Notes under the pieces: model-generated
Database searches by the model: none
What the model was told of the DNA's origin: nothing
Seen by the model: the letters and a program-made list of their open reading frames with translations, nothing else
Assembly: GCF_005885635.1 (NCBI RefSeq)
Contig: NZ_VATY01000003.1
Span: 700,814 to 764,813, forward strand
DNA length: 64,000 nt
Direction: 5' to 3'
Source: Maribacter algarum (ex Zhang et al. 2020)
GTDB lineage: Bacteria > Bacteroidota > Bacteroidia > Flavobacteriales > Flavobacteriaceae
Shown: in pieces, positions 1 to 8,788 of the stretch
Layout: each line of letters begins with the position of its first letter
Numbering within the stretch: position 1 is the first letter of the stretch
Made by a program: the position numbers and the translations under genes

Positions 1-687
1 CCTAAGAAAGATTTGAACAAAAGCAGTGGAGTTTTCTTTGCTGCAGGAATGGTAATGGTGTTAGCTTTGACATATGTTGCTTTAGAATGGAAAACGTTTT
101 ACGGAAAAGAATATGATGTTAGTGAAAACATTATTTTAGAGTTAGTAGAGGAGGTACCAATTATTCGTTTAGAACCACCTCCGCCACCTCCACCACCTCC
201 GGTTGCGCCCAAGGAAATTAAAGTTGTGGAAGATGATGACCCTATTATCGAATCATTCATCGATTTACCAGAACCAAACCAGGCTACGGAAGTAGCTATA
301 CTCGAAGATTTGGATTTTCAGATAGTACCGGAAGAAGTAGATGTCCCCTTTATCCTTGTAGAAGACGCGCCGGTGTTTCCTGGCTGTGAAAATGCATCTA
401 ATAAACGAGCATGTTTTAATACTAAAATGTTAAGACATATCAAGAAAACTTTTAGATATCCTGAGATAGCCCAAGAAATGGGAATTCAAGGTAAAGTTCA
501 TATGCATTTTATCATACAAAAAGACGGGAATATTGGAAATGTTCAAATAGTCCGCAGTCCCGATAAAAATTTGGGTGCAGAAGCTACAAGAATCATAAAC
601 AAATTGCCAAAAATGATACCAGGTAAGCAACGAGGGAATGCAGTAAGAGTGCCTTTTAGCATTCCAATCACCTTCGAGCTTCAATAA
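1..687 (+). CDS. TonB family energy transducer, 5' end missing
   Basis: The reading frame is open to the left edge (P-K-K-D-L-N before the first possible TTG), so the gene begins upstream and the TTG at 13 is probably not its start. What remains shows one N-terminal membrane segment (about GVFFAAGMVMVLALTYVALE), then a proline-rich periplasmic stretch with a run of nine prolines. The C-terminal TonB domain starts near the typical Bacteroidota motif VFPGCE and ends with the usual VPFSIPITFEL. Such proteins carry the energy of the ExbB/ExbD proton channel to outer-membrane receptors. No exbBD gene is next to it; one set lies at about 50.7-51.8 kb. A hairpin terminator follows directly. Confidence 0.9.
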   Translation, partial: PKKDLNKSSGVFFAAGMVMVLALTYVALEWKTFYGKEYDVSENIILELVEEVPIIRLEPPPPPPPPPVAPKEIKVVEDDDPIIESFIDLPEPNQATEVAILEDLDFQIVPEEVDVPFILVEDAPVFPGCENASNKRACFNTKMLRHIKKTFRYPEIAQEMGIQGKVHMHFIIQKDGNIGNVQIVRSPDKNLGAEATRIINKLPKMIPGKQRGNAVRVPFSIPITFELQ

Positions 688-714
688 GTAATTGGCATAA
701 TCATTGAGCATTAT

Positions 715-748
715 AAAACCATCCCGCTATCCGAGGGATGGTTTTTTT
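715..748 (+). terminator. Rho-independent terminator after the TonB gene
   Basis: ACCATCCC (718-725) pairs with GGGATGGT (735-742) across a nine-base loop, followed by a run of T to 748. It lies 30 bases after the TonB stop codon. Confidence 0.8.
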
Positions 749-767
749 ATCCAGCTAAATCTAAAAT

Positions 768-917
768 ATGAGACCAAAAAAGAATTTAGACAAAGATTTG
801 AATCGAAAAAGTGGTTTGTACTTTGTATTGGGACTAGTAGTGATATTAGTTCTAATTTATATTGCTTTGGAGTGGAAAACTATTGCTGATACTAATGGTT
901 TTGATTTGGGGTATTGA
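768..917 (+). pseudogene. 49-residue truncated TonB paralogue
   Basis: ATG at 768 opens a 49-codon frame ending in TGA at 915-917. The product begins MRPKKNLDKDLNRKSG, continues with a hydrophobic segment LYFVLGLVVILVLIYIALEW and stops a few residues after KT. This is the same N-terminal anchor as the TonB gene just upstream (P-K-K-D-L-N, then VALEWKT), but the proline-rich linker and the TonB C-terminal domain are absent. The simplest reading is a tandem tonB duplicate that has lost everything after its membrane anchor. A functional small membrane peptide that still contacts ExbB cannot be excluded. A terminator precedes it and no clear promoter was seen. Confidence 0.65.
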
Positions 918-940
918 ATTTCAAACGCAACGAACTACAC

Positions 941-970
941 CTCCCTTAATCCCTCCTTTCTAAGAGGGAA
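941..970. repeat. Short intergenic inverted repeat of the CCCTTAATCCC type
   Basis: TCCCTC (950-955) and GAGGGA (964-969) form a small hairpin inside a segment containing CTCCCTTAATCCC. A similar CCCTTAATCCC element with its own hairpin occurs at about 4187-4215. Both are intergenic and look like copies of a dispersed short repeat. Confidence 0.45.
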
Positions 971-1000
971 ACTGTTATGAAGAAAAACTATCCAAAACAA

Positions 1001-1032
1001 AAAACCATCAGCTAACTCGCTGATGGTTTTTA
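1001..1032. terminator. Bidirectional hairpin terminator downstream of hppA
   Basis: AAAACCATCAGC (1001-1012) and GCTGATGGTTTT (1019-1030) form a perfect 12-bp stem with a six-base loop. A-rich and T-rich flanks on both sides allow it to work in either direction; it lies just past the hppA stop codon. Confidence 0.8.
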
Positions 1033-1055
1033 AATATATCTTAAGAAAAGAAGTT

Positions 1056-3437
1056 TTATTTATTGACTTCCTTTTCGACTGTGATTTCAGTTTTATCACC
1101 ATTCGTTTTTACTGAAGCATTTTCCAAAGTTTCAAGCTCTGCTTTTACCTCAGCTTCGCTTCCCTTTAAAATTTTCTTTTCAGAAACTTCTTTACCATTT
1201 ACCGTTGAAGTAGTAGTGATTGTAGCTTCAGCCATATCAGCACTTTCAACATTCATGGTAATTTCAACCGTTGCCTTTTCTTTGTCATTCACATAGTCGG
1301 CAACTCCCGTGGCATTCATTGCAATACTCGGCGCGATTACTAAAGCTACAACAGACATCAACTTTAAAAGGATGTTCAAAGAAGGACCTGATGTATCTTT
1401 AAATGGATCTCCTACCGTATCACCAACAACGGCAGCTTTGTGAGCGTCAGAACCTTTACGTCCGTCAGATTCAATCATTTTTTTTGCATTATCCCATGCA
1501 CCACCTGCGTTTGATTGGAAGATTGCCATTAGCACACCACAAGTAGTTACACCTGCAAGAAGTCCACCTAACATTTCAGCTCCTCCGATAAATCCAACAG
1601 CAACAGGAACAGCGATAGCCAATAAACCTGGCAATACCATTTCTTTGATAGATGCTTTTGTAGAAATATCAACACACTTGTCGTATTCAGCAACTCCGTC
1701 AGCTGCATCAAAAATAGCACGTTGTTCAGCTGAAGCTTTTGACATATCAGAATCAACAGCTCTCATTACTTCAAGTGCAGCTTTTAATTGAGGAATATCT
1801 CTAAACTGACGACGAACTTCTTCAATCATGGCCATTGCAGCGCGACCTACGGCGTTCATTGACAAGGCAGAGAATACAAAAGGAAGCATTCCACCAACTA
1901 ATAATCCCGCCATAATTTTTGGCTGTGATACATCAATTGAACTTACGTTTGCTACTTTCATAAAGGCAGAAAACAAAGCTAATGCAGTCAAAGCAGCAGA
2001 AGCAATTGCGAAACCTTTACCTATTGCAGCAGTTGTATTACCAACAGCATCTAACTTATCAGTACGCTCACGTACTTCAGGATCTAATTCCGCCATCTCT
2101 GCAATACCACCGGCATTATCAGAAATTGGTCCGTATGCATCAACAGCTAATTGAATACCTGTATTTGCTAACATACCTACCGCAGCAATTGCTATACCAT
2201 ATAAACCTGCAAAGTGATGCGAGACTAAAATTGCCGCAGCAATCAATATAATTGGAATCATAGTAGACATCATACCTACACCTAAACCGGCAATAATATT
2301 TGTAGCAGCCCCTGTTTCAGATTGTGCAACAATTGAGTTCACTGGTTTTGTACCTGTACCCGTATAATATTCCGTAATTTTCCCAACACCTAAACCGGCA
2401 ACAAGACCAGCTATTGTGGCCCAAAAAATTCCCATTGCACCATGAGGTAATCCTTCAACACTTTCAGGAATTAAAGCATTAATAATAAAATATGAAGCAG
2501 CAACCATAAGTACGGCTGACAAAAGTTCTCCAATATTCAATGCCGTTTGCGGATTTCCACCATCCTTAACTCTTACAAAGAAAGTTCCGATTATAGACAT
2601 CAAAATACCTACCGCAGCTAATACCAATGGAAGATATACGGCACCTAAACCTGCAAAATCAGGAGTGATAATAAATGCACCCAATACCATAGTACCTATT
2701 ATAGAACCTACATACGATTCAAATAAATCAGCACCCATACCGGCAACATCACCTACATTATCACCTACATTATCTGCAATTGTAGCAGGGTTCAAAGGAT
2801 GATCTTCAGGAATACCTGCTTCAACCTTACCTACTAAATCCGCACCAACATCGGCAGCTTTCGTATAAATACCTCCACCAACTCTAGCAAAAAGTGCGAT
2901 AGAAGATGCACCCAAAGAAAATCCAGAAAGAACATTCAATACCAAACCTAAGTTTTCAGCACCAGGCCAAATTGACTGGTAAGCCATGAATAAGCCGCTC
3001 AATCCTAAAACACCTAATCCTACAACACCAAGTCCCATAACGGCACCTCCGGCAAAAGCAACTTCCAAGGCCTTTCCTAATGAAGTTTTAGCAGCTTGCG
3101 TTGTTCTAACGTTGGCTTTGGTGGCAACTTTCATTCCAATAAACCCTGCTAAAGCAGAACAAATTGCCCCAACTATGAATGATACGGCAACCATTCCGTT
3201 TGATCCTACTTCATTACTTCCCTTGAAATACAGAAGAATAGCTACCGCTACCACAAAAATTGAAAGAATCTTATACTCTGCCTTTAAAAAAGACATGGCA
3301 CCATCCGCAATGTTTTTTGCTATTCTTGCCATTTTGTCGTCACCTACTTCTTGCTTGGAAACCCACATGTTCTTGACAAATACAAAAAGCAGAGCCACTA
3401 CTCCAAATACTGGTAATAATTGAATTACTAATTCCAT
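1056..3437 (-). CDS. hppA: Membrane-bound ion-pumping pyrophosphatase (K+-dependent type)
   Basis: This integral membrane enzyme hydrolyses pyrophosphate and pumps H+ and/or Na+ across the inner membrane. The 793-residue product is mostly hydrophobic. It has the pyrophosphate-binding signature [11 protein letters not shown] and the neighbouring [15 protein letters not shown] acidic cluster. Residues 466-471 read GNTTAA; alanine at 470, where K+-independent enzymes carry lysine, marks the K+-dependent class, which includes Na+ pumps. The core ends near residue 715, followed by an unusual hydrophilic tail of about 78 residues rich in Glu, Lys, Thr and Val. The soluble pyrophosphatase gene lies upstream on the same strand, with a hairpin terminator between them, so the two are probably separate transcripts. 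Confidence 0.95.
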   Translation of the reverse strand: MELVIQLLPVFGVVALLFVFVKNMWVSKQEVGDDKMARIAKNIADGAMSFLKAEYKILSIFVVAVAILLYFKGSNEVGSNGMVAVSFIVGAICSALAGFIGMKVATKANVRTTQAAKTSLGKALEVAFAGGAVMGLGVVGLGVLGLSGLFMAYQSIWPGAENLGLVLNVLSGFSLGASSIALFARVGGGIYTKAADVGADLVGKVEAGIPEDHPLNPATIADNVGDNVGDVAGMGADLFESYVGSIIGTMVLGAFIITPDFAGLGAVYLPLVLAAVGILMSIIGTFFVRVKDGGNPQTALNIGELLSAVLMVAASYFIINALIPESVEGLPHGAMGIFWATIAGLVAGLGVGKITEYYTGTGTKPVNSIVAQSETGAATNIIAGLGVGMMSTMIPIILIAAAILVSHHFAGLYGIAIAAVGMLANTGIQLAVDAYGPISDNAGGIAEMAELDPEVRERTDKLDAVGNTTAAIGKGFAIASAALTALALFSAFMKVANVSSIDVSQPKIMAGLLVGGMLPFVFSALSMNAVGRAAMAMIEEVRRQFRDIPQLKAALEVMRAVDSDMSKASAEQRAIFDAADGVAEYDKCVDISTKASIKEMVLPGLLAIAVPVAVGFIGGAEMLGGLLAGVTTCGVLMAIFQSNAGGAWDNAKKMIESDGRKGSDAHKAAVVGDTVGDPFKDTSGPSLNILLKLMSVVALVIAPSIAMNATGVADYVNDKEKATVEITMNVESADMAEATITTTSTVNGKEVSEKKILKGSEAEVKAELETLENASVKTNGDKTEITVEKEVNK

Positions 3438-3500
3438 TTTGTTTAGTTGTTTTTAAGTTTTTTTTAACGGCTGCTAAAGTACTAAAATCAAATAGAATAA

Positions 3501-3534
3501 AAAAAGCCACTTTTATTAGTAAAAGTGGCTTTTT
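3501..3534. terminator. Hairpin terminator between ppa and hppA
   Basis: AAAAAGCCACTTTT (3501-3514) and AAAAGTGGCTTTTT (3521-3534) form a perfect 14-bp stem with a six-base loop. In the minus direction it ends the ppa transcript. Confidence 0.8.
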
Positions 3535-3550
3535 AACATGTGAAAATTAC

Positions 3551-4075
3551 CTATATGGTAAATGTCCGTTTCTTTTTATGCTCGCTTTCATCATAGCGTT
3601 TTACACATTCATGGTAAATTTTTCTAGCTTCCTCTGCATTTCCCCAGCCGCCAACATCAACCTTCTTTTTTTCCAAATCTTTATAAACTTGGAAGAAATG
3701 CTCAATTTCTTTTTTTCTATGCGGGTTTAAATCAGATAAGTCATTCTTCTGATTCCATATTGGGTCGGAAACAGGCACGCAGATTATTTTTTCATCTGGT
3801 CCTTTTTCATCGGCCATATGAAAAACTCCAATAGGCTTCACCTCAACAACCACCATTGGGTAAGTTGGCTCTGTACACATGACCAAAACATCTAAAGGGT
3901 CTTTATCGAGGGCCAAGGTCTCTGGAATAAACCCATAATCACCAGGGTACATCATCGATGAGAAAAGGGTTCTATCAAACCTGATTTTATTTAAGGTAAA
4001 ATCATATTCATATTTGTTTCTACTTCCCTTTGGGATTTCAACTAGTACATCAAAGGTGATTTCTTTTTTAGACAT
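3551..4075 (-). CDS. ppa: Inorganic pyrophosphatase, soluble family I
   Basis: This cytoplasmic Mg2+ enzyme splits pyrophosphate into two phosphates and pulls biosynthetic reactions forward. The 174-residue length and the metal-binding signature DKDPLDVLV are standard for family I, as is the preceding MYPGDYGFIPET segment. The gene stands directly upstream of hppA on the same strand but has its own terminator. The cell therefore carries both an energy-wasting and an energy-conserving route for pyrophosphate at one locus. Confidence 0.95.
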   Translation of the reverse strand: MSKKEITFDVLVEIPKGSRNKYEYDFTLNKIRFDRTLFSSMMYPGDYGFIPETLALDKDPLDVLVMCTEPTYPMVVVEVKPIGVFHMADEKGPDEKIICVPVSDPIWNQKNDLSDLNPHRKKEIEHFFQVYKDLEKKKVDVGGWGNAEEARKIYHECVKRYDESEHKKKRTFTI

Positions 4076-4186
4076 TGCTATTATTTTTAGGGGTGCAAAG
4101 ATAATCTAACGCTCAGTTTAGAGAATTGGTATCTATATTAAATGTAGGTTAAATAAGTGTGTGACTTTTACTGCTTGTACACTCAT

Positions 4187-4215
4187 CCCTTAATCCCCCT
4201 CATGGGAGAGGGGAG
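4187..4215. repeat. Short intergenic inverted repeat, CCCTTAATCCC type
   Basis: A C-rich stretch followed by ATGGGAGAGGGG forms a small hairpin just after the stop codon of the DUF5686 gene. It shares the CCCTTAATCCC core with the element at 941-970. It could also act as a weak terminator. Confidence 0.4.
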
Positions 4216-4221
4216 ACTCTT

Positions 4222-6723
4222 TTAAAAACTAAATCCGAAAGTTCCTGTTATGCCGAAAGGTCTTGCAGCCGGACTGTCTAAATAGTTCCCTCTGAAATTA
4301 AAGTCTATGCGCAACACTCTAAATATATTACCAACCCCCACAGAATACTCGTAGTAGATTCTATCAGATGGGGCTTGCAAGGGAGTATTGATAGATGCCG
4401 GAGCGCTCAATGCGATATTGGCGTCAGAGAGTTCGCCCCAAACTCCTCGTAGGGCAACAATCTCACGAAGATCTAACTTTCGTAAAAAGGGAATTCTAGA
4501 AAACAAGCGTCCGTTGAAATTATGCTGCAGATGCAATGATGCATACGTATCACTTACAAATTCATAAAAATCGAGATTTGTAAAGGTCCCGTAATTTGAG
4601 AAAATTGTCTGGTTTCCTGGGATAACATTTAAAAGCCCTAGTGGAACCTCTCCGAAGGTCTTTCCGACTTCTATGGTGCTAAAAAGCCTTCCGAAACCCC
4701 CTATTTGCCAAGGTTGCGAATAGGAAAATTGAAGCTTACTATAATCAAAGTCACTATCCCAAACACCTTCAATTCCTTTCGTATACTTTAATAACAAAGT
4801 ACTGTAATTGTCATTAATGTCTCTACGTTCGACGCCATAACCTATGGTTCTCTTACCAGGAGTATAAATCAGCAAGGCATTAAAATCAAATTGTCGAATC
4901 TCTGATGCTATTCCCGTTGGGGAATCTCCATCTATATATTCCAGACTAAAATCATCGGGAAGCGCAGAACTCAAAGTCCGAAAAGTACCTCCTACCCCAA
5001 TTCTTAGGTTAGTAATGGGCTCCATTTCTAAGCTAGCTGCACTCAGATTAATATTGGTCAATCTATTATTTGCACCAACTGTCAATACTGTAGACGAAGC
5101 GATGCTTCTACCCAAAACATCATTGGTTGCCGTCAAACTAACGCCTAGTTGTTCAATATCCCTTCGATTTCCCCCGGACAGAATCAGTCTGCTTTTTCTA
5201 TCCAATAAAAACTTTCCTGCTAGACCATGCTTAAATTTATGGTCTGAAAATCCGTAAGCAGCATAACCTTCTAATCGCCAAAGGTCATTTTGGCCTCTAT
5301 AGGTTCTTGCTCCGAGTCGAAAGCGATGTCCTTCGGCTTGATTAAATCCGTAGACATCATAAACTCGGCCGATGTCCATATCCCATTTGTCGATTTCAAC
5401 ATAGCCAGAACCCAAGATACTAGCTATATTGTAGAACGATTTAAACTTTGGAACCGTTCTTAATGTGTCTAGCAGTTTGTAAATTCCGGATTCATCCTTA
5501 TTCAAGTCCTCTAATCGATTCTTTTCCCAAAAGGAATCATCTTGCACGATATCCAGAGGATCAAAAGGGTTTTTATCTGCCTTATAAAATTCCTTCGGCT
5601 TCTCCTCGTCAAACTTGTAATTATCAAATACGGTTGTTCTTTTACCGTATACCCCTCGTGATTTTTCCTTTTTCTGGAAACTGAAATCACTCAACATATA
5701 ATCGCGCTTCAAAAGAAAAACAGAATCGTTGACCACATCAAATTCCTGTTCGATATAAATTTCCTTCACCCAGTTGATATTGGCACTTTTAGTTACCTCA
5801 AGATTAATGTTCTTTATAGCGTAGGTCGAATCATTTACCCAAAAATCCCCCTTAAAAGTCAATTCATTTTTACGTCTCGGATAGTATACAATATTGTAAC
5901 ACCATTTGTTATCGATATAGGCGCTATCACGTAATGCGTAGTTGTACGTATCAACCCCAGTTCTAGATAGGGGGCTAGTAAAACTCTTATCAAAAAACTT
6001 TAGGTAGTTGTCGTAGATATCATATTCTTGATATAAATCAGCGACGAAAGCAATTATAGCCTGATTGTTATCAAAACCGGAGTTTTTATTTCCTAGTATG
6101 TTTTCTTTCTCTTCTTTAAGGATATTATCTCCATGTACAGTGGAGAAGGTTTCATTCAAGAAAATCGGCAGGTAGGTCTTTCCGGTTATTCGGGAAGTAT
6201 CTAGGTCTTGAAAAACAAATTCCAATCCCTTGAAAATCTTTCGCTTCATCAAGGCACTATCGATAGTATTCAAATCAAACTCCACCTTTTCGTATTTATC
6301 GTACGCATACTGGTCAAACCGTCGCAGTCCGTTGATACGTTTTTTTGCCCATATCTTCTTCAAAATGTCAACTGCTGGGTTGTTCTTCTTGGACTGTTTC
6401 CCAGAAATAACGGTTACTCCTTGTAACTGCTCAGTGGCTTCGACCATGGTGATTTTCATATCGTAATTCACCTTTGAAGTCAAAGAAATTTCTTGGTCTT
6501 CATAGCCGATAAACGAAATGATAAGTGTTTGGTAAGTACTGTCAGATTCCATATAAAAAACACCATTATCATTGGTAATAGTTCCCTCATTGGAATCTTT
6601 GAATATAACATTGGCGAAAGCAACGGGTTCACTAGTCTCATCTATGACCATACCACTTACTTTAGTTTGGGCATGAACGACTACCGAAAAGAATACCGCT
6701 AGGCTAAAAAGAAAATATTTCAT
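4222..6723 (-). CDS. DUF5686 outer-membrane protein with CarboxypepD_reg-like N-terminal domain
   Basis: The start is placed at the ATG at 6723, which gives a good signal peptide (MKYFLFSLAVFFSVVVHAQ). The longer frame only adds an unlikely 15-residue extension. After the signal comes a carboxypeptidase-regulatory-like beta domain (VSGMVIDETSEPVAFANV to about residue 100). A long region of DUF5686 type follows, and its C-terminal half has the alternating, aromatic-ended strands of an outer-membrane barrel, ending in GTFGFSF. Such proteins are common in Bacteroidota and have no settled function. It stands alone between pdhB and ppa. Confidence 0.8.
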   Translation of the reverse strand: MKYFLFSLAVFFSVVVHAQTKVSGMVIDETSEPVAFANVIFKDSNEGTITNDNGVFYMESDSTYQTLIISFIGYEDQEISLTSKVNYDMKITMVEATEQLQGVTVISGKQSKKNNPAVDILKKIWAKKRINGLRRFDQYAYDKYEKVEFDLNTIDSALMKRKIFKGLEFVFQDLDTSRITGKTYLPIFLNETFSTVHGDNILKEEKENILGNKNSGFDNNQAIIAFVADLYQEYDIYDNYLKFFDKSFTSPLSRTGVDTYNYALRDSAYIDNKWCYNIVYYPRRKNELTFKGDFWVNDSTYAIKNINLEVTKSANINWVKEIYIEQEFDVVNDSVFLLKRDYMLSDFSFQKKEKSRGVYGKRTTVFDNYKFDEEKPKEFYKADKNPFDPLDIVQDDSFWEKNRLEDLNKDESGIYKLLDTLRTVPKFKSFYNIASILGSGYVEIDKWDMDIGRVYDVYGFNQAEGHRFRLGARTYRGQNDLWRLEGYAAYGFSDHKFKHGLAGKFLLDRKSRLILSGGNRRDIEQLGVSLTATNDVLGRSIASSTVLTVGANNRLTNINLSAASLEMEPITNLRIGVGGTFRTLSSALPDDFSLEYIDGDSPTGIASEIRQFDFNALLIYTPGKRTIGYGVERRDINDNYSTLLLKYTKGIEGVWDSDFDYSKLQFSYSQPWQIGGFGRLFSTIEVGKTFGEVPLGLLNVIPGNQTIFSNYGTFTNLDFYEFVSDTYASLHLQHNFNGRLFSRIPFLRKLDLREIVALRGVWGELSDANIALSAPASINTPLQAPSDRIYYEYSVGVGNIFRVLRIDFNFRGNYLDSPAARPFGITGTFGFSF

Positions 6724-6828
6724 TTGGTTTTCATGTTCTCGATACTGCTTTAACAAATAGTGTACCAATGTTTATACCATAAATACAGCAGATGTTAACA
6801 ACAGTTGCATAAAGGAGCCTGATTCTTT

Positions 6829-6868
6829 TAAAATTAAAATGCTTCGCCAACTTTAAGTCGACGAAGCA
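6829..6868 (-). terminator. Terminator of pdhB
   Basis: On the minus strand TGCTTCGTCGAC pairs with GTTGGCGAAGCA over 12 bp with two G-U pairs and a five-base loop, followed by TTTTAATTTT. On the plus strand the two wobble pairs become A-C mismatches, so the hairpin is directed to the minus strand. Confidence 0.8.
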
Positions 6869-6894
6869 AAGGTATCGTTACAAAAATAGTTGTC

Positions 6895-7872
6895 TTACTT
6901 ATATAACACTTTCTTAACAGCGTTTATGACATCCGAATGATTTGGCAACCATTCCGCCAATAAAACAGGAGAATAAGGCGCAGGTGTATCTGCGGTATTT
7001 ATTTTCTGAATCGGAGCATCTAAATAGTCGAAAGCATGTTGTTGCACATGAAAGGTAATCTCGGTTGCAACATTACCAAAAGGCCAAGCTTCCTCTAGAA
7101 TTACCAATCTATTTGTTTTCTTTACCGATGTTAAGATAGCATTGTAATCCATCGGTTTTACGGTACGTAAATCAATGATTTCACAACTGATGCCCTCTTT
7201 TTCAAGTTCATCGGCGGCTTTATCCGCTTCTTTTATAATTTTTCCAAAGGAAACGATAGTTACATCGGTTCCAGCTCTTCGGATATCTGCCACTCCTAAT
7301 GGAATCGTATATTCTCCTTCGGGAACTTCTCCTTTGTCACCGTACATTTGTTCAGATTCCATAAAAATAACTGGATCGTCATCACGGATAGCTGATTTCA
7401 ATAAACCTTTCGCATCCGCCGGATTCGAGGGAACCACTACTTTCAATCCAGGACAATTTGCATACCAACTTTCAAAAGCCTGAGAATGCGTTGCCGCCAA
7501 TTGGCCAGCGGAAGCCGTCGGACCTCTAAAAACAATAGGACAAGGAAACTGTCCGCCAGACATCTGACGAATTTTAGCAGCATTATTAATAATCTGGTCA
7601 ATACCAACAAGGGCAAAATTGAAAGTCATGAATTCTATGATAGGTCGGTTACCAGTCATTGTAGAACCTACGCCAATTCCCGCAAAACCAAGTTCTGAGA
7701 TGGGAGTATCAATAACTCTTTTCGCACCAAACTCATCTAGCATTCCTTTTGAAGCTTTGTAAGCGCCATTATATTCGGCAACTTCCTCGCCCATAAGGTA
7801 AATGGACTCGTCTCTTCTCATTTCTTCTGACATGGCCTCGCAAACGGCTTCTCGGAACTGTAATGTCTTCAT
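6895..7872 (-). CDS. pdhB: Pyruvate dehydrogenase E1 component, beta subunit
   Basis: With the alpha subunit it forms the thiamine-diphosphate E1 enzyme that decarboxylates pyruvate and acetylates the lipoyl arm of E2. The start is set at the ATG at 7872 (MKTLQFREAVCEAMSEE); the upstream in-frame extension is hydrophobic and lies over the promoter. The 325-residue length is normal. Seen are the E1-beta motifs MGEEVAEYNGAYKASKG, the DTPISELGFAGIGVGSTMTG segment and the C-terminal EEAWPFGNVATEI. The alpha and E2 subunits lie together at 31.8-34.4 kb, about 24 kb away, so the complex is encoded at two loci. A terminator follows. Confidence 0.95.
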   Translation of the reverse strand: MKTLQFREAVCEAMSEEMRRDESIYLMGEEVAEYNGAYKASKGMLDEFGAKRVIDTPISELGFAGIGVGSTMTGNRPIIEFMTFNFALVGIDQIINNAAKIRQMSGGQFPCPIVFRGPTASAGQLAATHSQAFESWYANCPGLKVVVPSNPADAKGLLKSAIRDDDPVIFMESEQMYGDKGEVPEGEYTIPLGVADIRRAGTDVTIVSFGKIIKEADKAADELEKEGISCEIIDLRTVKPMDYNAILTSVKKTNRLVILEEAWPFGNVATEITFHVQQHAFDYLDAPIQKINTADTPAPYSPVLLAEWLPNHSDVINAVKKVLYK

Positions 7873-7908
7873 ATAAAATAGGTTTCTTGTTTGAACTAAA
7901 AACGCACG

Positions 7909-7916
7909 CAAAAATA
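7909..7916 (-). promoter_or_regulatory. Candidate -7 promoter element of pdhB
   Basis: On the minus strand the sequence is TATTTTTG, a full match to the Bacteroidota -7 consensus TAnnTTTG, about 37 bases before the pdhB ATG. The nearest upstream TTG is closer than usual (13 bases), so the -33 element is uncertain. Confidence 0.4.
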
Positions 7917-7965
7917 GGAAAATATATGTCAAAAAACTGCTGCTTCAATTCAAAAAAAGTTACAA

Positions 7966-7991
7966 AATTTACTATGCATGCATAGTAAATT
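7966..7991. promoter_or_regulatory. 26-bp perfect palindrome between pdhB and etfB, candidate operator
   Basis: AATTTACTATGCA is followed directly by its exact reverse complement, giving a 26-bp perfect palindrome with no spacer, centred at 7978/7979. It lies in the divergent intergenic region, about 50 bases before the etfB ATG and about 95 before the pdhB ATG. There is no T-tract, so it is unlikely to be a terminator. Size and symmetry fit a dimeric regulator such as a MarR- or TetR-type protein. No regulator gene is adjacent, so the binding protein is unknown. Confidence 0.55.
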
Positions 7992-8041
7992 CAGAAATTA
8001 ATACCTATCTTAGCGCGGTCATTTTTAAAGACTATTTATCT

Positions 8042-8782
8042 ATGAAAATATTAGTGTGTATTAGTAATGTACCGGATACAACATCCAAAATAAATTTTAC
8101 CGATGGTGACACAAAGTTCGATACCAACGGAGTACAGTTTGTAATCAATCCTAATGATGAATTCGGGCTTACAAGAGCCATGTGGTTTAAAGAAAAACAA
8201 GGTGCTACGGTTCATGTGGCAAATGTTGGAGGACCGACTACTGAACCCACCATTAGAAAAGCACTTGCCATTGGTGCCGATGAAGCAATTCGCGTAAATG
8301 CGGAACCAACAGATGGTTTTTTTGTAGCTCAGCAATTAGCAGAGGTTGTGAAAAATGGAGGATATGATTTGGTTATCGCAGGTCGTGAATCAATTGATTA
8401 TAATGGAGGTATGGTACCTGGCATTTTGGCTACTTTACTTGATATGAACTTTGTAAATACCTGCATCAGCCTGGAAGTTGATGGAAACAATGCAACCGCC
8501 ATGCGCGAAATAGATGGAGGAAAAGAAAAAATCTCCACAAGTCTACCTTTAGTAATAGGTGGTCAAAAAGGCTTGGTTGAGGAGAGTGACTTGAGAATAC
8601 CTAACATGCGTGGTATAATGATGGCAAGAAAAAAAGCGCTCAACGTAATTGAACCTGTTGATGCTGCCAAAGCTACCCAAGATGCCAAATTCGAAAAGCC
8701 AGCTGCGAAAGGCGCTGTCAAATTGGTTGATAATGTAGATGATTTAATTAACCTTCTTCATAACGAAGCAAAAGCAATCTAA
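8042..8782 (+). CDS. etfB: Electron transfer flavoprotein, beta subunit
   Basis: This is the small subunit of the soluble EtfAB heterodimer, which takes electrons from acyl-CoA dehydrogenases and passes them to ETF-quinone oxidoreductase. The 246-residue product begins MKILVCISNVPDTTSKI and has the beta-subunit pattern AGRESIDYNGGMVPG (AMP-binding region) and VIGGQKGL. The alpha-subunit gene follows after six bases, clearly one operon. A possible electron donor, an acyl-CoA dehydrogenase, is encoded at 54.8 kb. The 26-bp palindrome upstream suggests regulated expression. Confidence 0.95.
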   Translation: MKILVCISNVPDTTSKINFTDGDTKFDTNGVQFVINPNDEFGLTRAMWFKEKQGATVHVANVGGPTTEPTIRKALAIGADEAIRVNAEPTDGFFVAQQLAEVVKNGGYDLVIAGRESIDYNGGMVPGILATLLDMNFVNTCISLEVDGNNATAMREIDGGKEKISTSLPLVIGGQKGLVEESDLRIPNMRGIMMARKKALNVIEPVDAAKATQDAKFEKPAAKGAVKLVDNVDDLINLLHNEAKAI

Positions 8783-8788
8783 AAAATT

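Noticed and set aside
13..15. TTG as the start of the first TonB gene
   Set aside because: The frame is open to the window edge and the preceding residues match the usual TonB N-terminus, so the real start is upstream.
704..889. 61-codon frame overlapping the TonB remnant
   Set aside because: It runs through the terminator hairpin and is out of frame with the recognisable TonB anchor.
2986..3423. Open frame of 145 codons on the plus strand inside hppA
   Set aside because: It is antisense to the highly conserved pyrophosphatase, has a Pro/Thr/Ala-biased composition and no recognisable motif.
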